Shown here: one piece after another, positions 59,418-64,000 of the stretch
How positions within the stretch are numbered: position 1 is the stretch's first letter
Layout: the number at the start of each line of letters is the position of its first letter
NCBI GenBank assembly: GCA_965247255.1
Contig: CBDFGS010000013.1
Coordinates: forward strand, 124,001 to 188,000
Origin: CBDFGS01 sp965247255
Lineage (GTDB): Bacteria > Chloroflexota > Dehalococcoidia > Lucifugimonadales > CAUZJF01
Direction of reading: 5' to 3'
DNA: 64,000 nt
The notes under the pieces: generated by a model
The model's input: only the letters and a program-made list of their open reading frames with translations
Database searches by the model: none
Told to the model about the DNA's origin: nothing
Program-made: the position numbers and the translations under genes

Positions 59418-61273
59418 GCCAGTACCCCCTTCGCGACGCCGTCCCCGCCCGCCTCGGTTAGCTCACCCAGGCCAAGCTCCTCGAGCTTCGTCTCCGGTAT
59501 GAGCCCGTCCTCCGTCCAGCCGCGGGCTCGGTAATAGGCGCCTATCATCATGTCCAGGTCCTCGCGGGACAGCCCGGTTCCCTGGGCCACGCCGTCCGGC
59601 AGCTCTTCTGTGAGCACCCTTGCCGGGAGCGTGTCGTCGTCGCGGGCCCAGCCCTCGCGGATGTTGAATAGCTTTTTGAGGTTGTTGATTCGCTCGCCGG
59701 CCCGCCTGAGCTCCTCCGGGTTCATCGTAAGGCCCGTGACGTGCTCGTATATCTCGGCGGACTCCGAGTAGAAATCGTCGAACGCCTTCCGCAGGAACTT
59801 GCACCAGATAAGCGAGTCCAGGACAGATGAGAAGTCCTCGCCCTCCATGGTGATCCGCCCACGCTGCTCGTCGACGCTGAGCCGGTCCACCCTGGCCGAG
59901 AAGTCGGCCTCGTACGCGGACGAGCGGTTGTGACAGGCGCCCCTGGTGCTCACCGCGAGGCCGAGGGCCATGGTCTTGAGGCTCCGCGGCTCGTAGCCGG
60001 GCATCTCCAGGCCCTTCACGTGCATGGCCCAGTCCTGGGACCCCTGCCCCACGGTTTCGGCCGCGGCCCTGCTGCCGCCCGCCATGAGGTCGCCTATCCC
60101 CTCTCTCTCGGCGATGAGCCGGAGAGATTCCATCAAGGCGTGCTCATCGCCGAAACGCAATTCGAGGCCCCCAGTGTCCTCCGACGTCAGCACGCCACGC
60201 TCGAAGCACTCCATGGCCCAGGCGACGGTGACGCCCGAGCTGATTGTATCTATCCCTAGCTCGTCGCACAGGTGCGACGCCCGGATGACCGCGTTGGCGT
60301 CGGACACGCCGACCAGCGGCCCCAGGGCGAACGTGCTTTCGTACTCCATACGCCCCTTGGATGGCGTCCCGCCGTCGGTAGTGACCATGATGTGCTCGCA
60401 CCCAATGGTGCAGTTGGCGCAGTGGGCGTTCTTGACGTGGTGAGACTTGACGAACTCCTCGCCGCTTATCGCTTCGGCGCCCTCGAACGTGGACTGCTGG
60501 AAGTTCTTGGTGGGGAGCGTGCCCAAACGGTTGAACACGGACACATTAGCCATCGTGCCCAGGGTCCGGTACTTCTCGGTGGCCGGTCCCAGGCTACGCC
60601 GCGTCAGATCGCGCCCGATATCACGAAGCGCGTCGGGGTTACTTACGGCCACCGGGTTACGGCCTCGCACCGCGATCGCTTTCAGGTTCTTGGAGCCCAT
60701 CACGGCGCCGGGCCCGGTCCGCCCCGCCTGCCGGCCGCCGTCGTTGGCGATGCTGGCGAACCGAACGAGCTTTTCGCCGGCCGGGCCTATGCAGGCGACC
60801 CTGGTCATCCCACCCATCCGGGCCTTGACCTGCTTTTCCGTAGCTGAGGTACTAAGCCCAAGGAGGTCAGCACCGTTAAGAAACTCAACACCGGTGTCGG
60901 TGACGGAGAGGAGAGTCGGGAAGGGACTCCTTCCTTTGATTACCAGCGCGTCGCATCCCGTCTTCTTGAGCTCGGTAGCCAGGAAGCTGGACGAGAGCGA
61001 GTCGCCGATGAACCCCGTGAGCGGCGACTTGGCGAGCACCGCGAACTTGCTTGAGGTGGTGAGCCTGCTGCCCACCAGCGGGCTGGTTACGAAGATCAGG
61101 GGATTATCGGGGCTCAGCGGCTCTACCCCAGGCGGGCAGTGCTCATAGAGTAGATATGTGCCCAGCCCGATGCCGCCGACGAAGCTCGTCAGCACATCCT
61201 CGCCGAGCGGCTGCCATGAGAGCTGTTGTGTGGACAGGTCCACAACCATCACCCTGCCGTGGTAGCCGTACAT
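59414..61273 (-). CDS. aor: Aldehyde:ferredoxin oxidoreductase (tungsten enzyme)
   Basis: 619 residues, full length. AOR oxidises aldehydes to acids, reducing ferredoxin, at a tungsto-bispyranopterin centre. The start GYHGRVMVVDLSTQQLSWQP, the middle KLVRFASIANDGGRQAGRTG and VMGSKNLKAIAVRG, and the [4Fe-4S] ligands CANCTIGC (about residue 290) with a distant Cys in LIWCKF match the family. Substrate is not readable. It follows the moaD-like gene by 6 bases and overlaps the small membrane protein gene. Cofactor genes directly upstream fit its needs. Confidence 0.93.
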   Translation of the reverse strand: MYGYHGRVMVVDLSTQQLSWQPLGEDVLTSFVGGIGLGTYLLYEHCPPGVEPLSPDNPLIFVTSPLVGSRLTTSSKFAVLAKSPLTGFIGDSLSSSFLATELKKTGCDALVIKGRSPFPTLLSVTDTGVEFLNGADLLGLSTSATEKQVKARMGGMTRVACIGPAGEKLVRFASIANDGGRQAGRTGPGAVMGSKNLKAIAVRGRNPVAVSNPDALRDIGRDLTRRSLGPATEKYRTLGTMANVSVFNRLGTLPTKNFQQSTFEGAEAISGEEFVKSHHVKNAHCANCTIGCEHIMVTTDGGTPSKGRMEYESTFALGPLVGVSDANAVIRASHLCDELGIDTISSGVTVAWAMECFERGVLTSEDTGGLELRFGDEHALMESLRLIAEREGIGDLMAGGSRAAAETVGQGSQDWAMHVKGLEMPGYEPRSLKTMALGLAVSTRGACHNRSSAYEADFSARVDRLSVDEQRGRITMEGEDFSSVLDSLIWCKFLRKAFDDFYSESAEIYEHVTGLTMNPEELRRAGERINNLKKLFNIREGWARDDDTLPARVLTEELPDGVAQGTGLSREDLDMMIGAYYRARGWTEDGLIPETKLEELGLGELTEAGGDGVAKGVLA

Positions 61274-61279
61274 GGGCGC

Positions 61280-61606
61280 TTAGCCTCCCGCCTGGCTCGA
61301 GAAAAGCAGCAGCGCGTCGTCCTCCTCGAGATTCAACTCTTGCTCGTCGATGAACTGCTTGCCGTTGAGATTGAGGATGTAGCTCTCCTCCAGCCGCGTC
61401 ATGTCCGAACGGACGACCTTGCCAACAAGCTCAGGACACGCTCTGGCAAGCGCCGCCGCGACTTCTTCGACACGTGCCGGCGTTGGCACCTCTATACGAG
61501 TGTCGCGGCGCCCGCAGAGGAGCCGTGCCCGGCCGTACAGCTCGACGCGGATGCTGAGGAGCTCAGCGCCGCGCTTGTGCGCCTTGGCCTCCATCAATCT
61601 AGCCAT
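61280..61606 (-). CDS. MoaD/ThiS-like sulfur-carrier protein
   Basis: 108 residues from the ATG at 61606; an ATG at 61630 lies inside mobA. A beta-grasp fold with the C-terminal Gly-Gly (SSQAGG) that is adenylated and thiocarboxylated. It delivers sulfur for molybdopterin dithiolene formation. The N-terminus is longer than MoaD usually is (about 80), so a small added helix is likely. It starts within the last codons of mobA and ends 6 bp before aor, a common pairing of MoaD-like proteins with AOR. Confidence 0.85.
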   Translation of the reverse strand: MARLMEAKAHKRGAELLSIRVELYGRARLLCGRRDTRIEVPTPARVEEVAAALARACPELVGKVVRSDMTRLEESYILNLNGKQFIDEQELNLEEDDALLLFSSQAGG

Positions 61607-62228
61607 GACCTTCCTGTCCCTGGGCTTCAATCGCTAGAGCCAGGTCCAGGTCCTCCTGGGTGTTGACATTGAAGAAGCTACGCAGCTCGGGGTCGGCTCT
61701 CTGGACGTCGGCCTGCGGATAGTAGTTGACACGGACCTCGTCGAAGAACCGGGCGATCTTCAGGTCTCTGTCGCGCAGGCGTCGCTCGATAAACGGCAAG
61801 CACTCCTTGGAGTAGACTGCGTGCGTCGGCTCCGGGTGACCGTCCACCACGGGGACCACGGCGTCGAAGCCGTCGCTTTCTCCGAGCATCTGGCGGAGGA
61901 GTCGAACGTTGAGGAAGGGCATGTCACACGCAACGACGATGCCCCATTCCGCCTCGGCGGCTGTAAGGCCGGTGAATATCCCCCCGAGGGAGCCGCAATC
62001 TGGGTAGATGTCGAGCGCGACTCTCGCCCACTCAGGTAGCGGTAGCTCCGAGGCCCTGCGATCATCTGCTACTACAACCACAGTCTCGCTTGTGATCTGG
62101 GATAGCCGGGAGAGGACACGCTCTATAAGTGGCACGCCACCCAGCGGCTCCACCGCCTTGTTCCGGCCGAGACGTCGGCTCATCCCGCCGGCAAGGACGA
62201 TACCTGAGACCTGCTTCCGAGCGCTCAT
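61599..62228 (-). CDS. mobA: Molybdenum cofactor guanylyltransferase
   Basis: 209 residues. MobA adds GMP to molybdopterin to make MGD, needed by formate dehydrogenase. The GTP motif is GIVLAGGMSRRLGRNKA (about residues 9-25), with the ACDMPF metal site (about 100) and VVPVVDGHPEPTHAVYSKEC. It overlaps the moaD-like gene by 8 bases and follows the moeA-like gene. Confidence 0.93.
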   Translation of the reverse strand: MSARKQVSGIVLAGGMSRRLGRNKAVEPLGGVPLIERVLSRLSQITSETVVVVADDRRASELPLPEWARVALDIYPDCGSLGGIFTGLTAAEAEWGIVVACDMPFLNVRLLRQMLGESDGFDAVVPVVDGHPEPTHAVYSKECLPFIERRLRDRDLKIARFFDEVRVNYYPQADVQRADPELRSFFNVNTQEDLDLALAIEAQGQEGHG

Positions 62229-62347
62229 GGCCTGCCTCGTGGCGAAAGCGTACCATATATCAGCTACGGCTGCTACTTGCGGACCGTGACTTACGCCAGA
62301 GCAAGTGCCCTAGAAATCCACCTAGACCTTACGTAGCCAGGCCCTGA

Positions 62348-64000
62348 CTAGAACACCTCCGCCACAACGTCGCCGGTGCTTCTGGCGTCGTAGCCTCCCA
62401 GCGCTTCCACCTGGGCCTTGAAGTCATCGCCTCGAATGAGGGATATCAAGGGTGCGAGCAGATCGCCTTCGTAGAACTCTCTTGGTATCACCAGGTCGTA
62501 CTGCTCCGTCGCCAAGGGCATGAAGTCGAGGTCCATCGCACGGGCTGCAGAGAGGGTGCCCAAGCCGACGCCGGCCGCTCCGCCGGCAACCGCGGCGGCG
62601 ACCGCCAGGTGTGTGTACTCCTCTCGCTCGTATCCCGCGATGCTCTTGGACGACAGGGTCGCCTCCGTGAGCATGTGGTCCAGGAGAACGCGAGTGCCTG
62701 ATCCGCGCTGTCGATTGATGAACGTGACGCCATCTCGCACCAGGTCGGCGAGGGAGGCGATCGACTGCGGATTGCCCTTCGGCACGATCAGCCCCTGAAC
62801 GCGGCGTACCAGGTTCATCAGGACTAGCTCCCGGTCCCTGACGTAGCGACGCACGGCCGGAACGTTATACTGGCCCGTAGTCTCATCCAACAGGTGGCAC
62901 CCGGCCAGGTGCGCCTCGCCACGACTTAGTGCGAGCAGCCCGCCAAGACTGCCAACGTTAGACGAGGCCAGCCTGCGCTCGGGATGGCGCTTGGAGAGCT
63001 CGCTCGCCAGGAGGTCGAGGACTACGTCGTGGCTGCCAATGGCGACGATTGCGCCTTCGACCTCCTCAACCGAGCGTAGTAGCTCCACGTCGACATCCCG
63101 TCCGGCGTCGATGCCTTCGGAGAGCCGGGGGACGAGCAGCAGCCCGTCGGCACGTACGAGCGACATGATGACCCCGGCGCCGCGTTGTACAGGCGTGGCC
63201 ACCATCGTTTTGCCGACACGACCGAGTCGAACGCGAATAAACTCGTCCTCCCCCATCGGCGACGTGATCTTGCGGGTCAGGGCAGCGGTGGTTCGCTGGC
63301 GATTCTGTGGCGACACACCCAGGCGTCGTTCGATCAGCGGCTTCGCGAAGAGCTCACATGTGAGGGCCGCCGAGACGGGAAAGCCGGGGATCCCCAGGAC
63401 GGGCTTCCGTCGCACGACGCCCAGCACGACGGGATGGCCGGGCCTGATAGCGACACCGTGGACCACAAGGTCCCCGATGTCCTCTACGACCCTCGAAGTG
63501 TAGTCCTCGGAGCCGGCCGACGAGCCCGCGTTCACTAATATCACGTCGAAGCTCTCAGTGGCCGCCAACACCGCCGCTCGGAGCTGTGCGAAGTCGTCGG
63601 GGACGGCCTCCTCTCTCACGGCGTCGGCGCCCCACTCCTGGATCATCGCGGCCAGCATGAGAGAGTTGGTCTCGACGATATCGCCGGGCCCGACCGCGCT
63701 TCCTACGGGGACGAGTTCCGTGCCCGTTGGGATGACCACGACGCGCGGGGCGCGGCGCACGGCCACCTCCGGGAGTCCGGCCGCGGCGCAGGCCGCGATG
63801 TCCTGAGGCCGTATGCGGTGGTTCTGCGGCAGCACCAGCTCCGTGGCCACGATGTCCTCGCCTATCGGCCTGACGTGCTGGTATGGCGCAACCGGGGCCT
63901 GCAGCTCAATGACCGAGTCGTCTACCTCGTGCACCACCTCGATCATGACCACGGCGTCGAAGCCCTCAGGAATGGGGTCGCCGGTGTCGAGCCACACCGC
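62348..64000 (-). CDS. moeA: MoeA-like molybdotransferase fused to a substrate-binding domain (partial)
   Basis: At least 550 residues visible, with the 5' end beyond the window. The first two-thirds is MoeA: DTGDPIPEGFDAVVMIE, the MPT-binding PTGTELV, NAGSSAGSEDYTSRVVEDIG, and IPGFPVSAA. It inserts Mo or W into molybdopterin. The last 220 residues (ELSKRHPERRLASSNVGSLG, then the RQRGSGTRVLLD segment) match a type-2 periplasmic-binding fold, as in the MoeA-PBP fusions of archaea and some bacteria. That domain may bind molybdate or tungstate, or be regulatory. It is the first visible gene of the cofactor-enzyme run. Confidence 0.9.
   Translation of the reverse strand, partial: AVWLDTGDPIPEGFDAVVMIEVVHEVDDSVIELQAPVAPYQHVRPIGEDIVATELVLPQNHRIRPQDIAACAAAGLPEVAVRRAPRVVVIPTGTELVPVGSAVGPGDIVETNSLMLAAMIQEWGADAVREEAVPDDFAQLRAAVLAATESFDVILVNAGSSAGSEDYTSRVVEDIGDLVVHGVAIRPGHPVVLGVVRRKPVLGIPGFPVSAALTCELFAKPLIERRLGVSPQNRQRTTAALTRKITSPMGEDEFIRVRLGRVGKTMVATPVQRGAGVIMSLVRADGLLLVPRLSEGIDAGRDVDVELLRSVEEVEGAIVAIGSHDVVLDLLASELSKRHPERRLASSNVGSLGGLLALSRGEAHLAGCHLLDETTGQYNVPAVRRYVRDRELVLMNLVRRVQGLIVPKGNPQSIASLADLVRDGVTFINRQRGSGTRVLLDHMLTEATLSSKSIAGYEREEYTHLAVAAAVAGGAAGVGLGTLSAARAMDLDFMPLATEQYDLVIPREFYEGDLLAPLISLIRGDDFKAQVEALGGYDARSTGDVVAEVF

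Overview
The window is GC-rich bacterial chromosome. Gene content points to a Chloroflexota lineage, most likely Dehalococcoidia or SAR202-like: many NHL-repeat lipoproteins, M19 dipeptidase, GSA-type aminotransferase, HpaI aldolase, Gfo/Idh oxidoreductase, three AIM24 proteins and a formate dehydrogenase/AOR/molybdopterin cluster. No rRNA or taxonomic marker was checked, so this is inference.

Layout. 1-10.6 kb: small stress and redox genes (rhodanese, msrB, Rieske ferredoxin, a carboxymuconolactone-decarboxylase-like protein, a methyltransferase) and three secreted beta-propeller proteins. The gaps between them carry at least eight copies of an undescribed hairpin repeat of about 57 bp. 10.6-15.8 kb: two practically identical 1704-bp IS1380-family elements in opposite orientation. 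The second sits inside a remnant O-antigen-ligase-like gene. 16-27.3 kb: housekeeping and metabolic genes (mtaB, MBL hydrolase, aminotransferase, pepA, HTH regulator, tRNA-His, another NHL protein, dipeptidase, glycosidase-like propeller protein, HpaI aldolase).

27.4-37.9 kb: an apparent genomic island inserted in the 3' end of tRNA-Arg(TCG). It has three att-like sites, two broken copies of the same tyrosine-integrase 3' end, a ribbon-helix-helix protein, a third IS1380 copy (1717 bp), a complete peptide-type ABC transporter operon and an IS5-family scrap. The spacing suggests two elements accreted in tandem.

38-47.2 kb: an NHL lipoprotein, a sugar or sugar-acid catabolic group (TIM-barrel isomerase, Gfo/Idh, SDR, SMP-30 lactonase-like, DUF4432 epimerase-like) with a P-II protein between, then three tandem AIM24-family genes. 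47.2-53.2 kb: a phage-type small protein, rsfS, ndk-tsaB-tsaE, a phosphoesterase, an esterase and a TPR lipoprotein.

53.4-64 kb: a long minus-strand run, read from the right edge leftwards: moeA-like fusion, mobA, moaD-like, aldehyde:ferredoxin oxidoreductase, a small membrane protein, nuoE-like, nuoF-like, fdhA and an unknown gene. This couples molybdenum/tungsten cofactor assembly to two enzymes that use it. Formate electrons would pass from FdhA through NuoE/NuoF to NAD, and AOR would oxidise aldehydes with ferredoxin. Several start/stop overlaps support co-transcription.

No CRISPR array, rRNA operon or complete prophage is visible. The observations most worth following are the tandem tRNA-Arg island, the hairpin repeat family, the NHL paralogue expansion and the molybdo/tungsto-enzyme operon.
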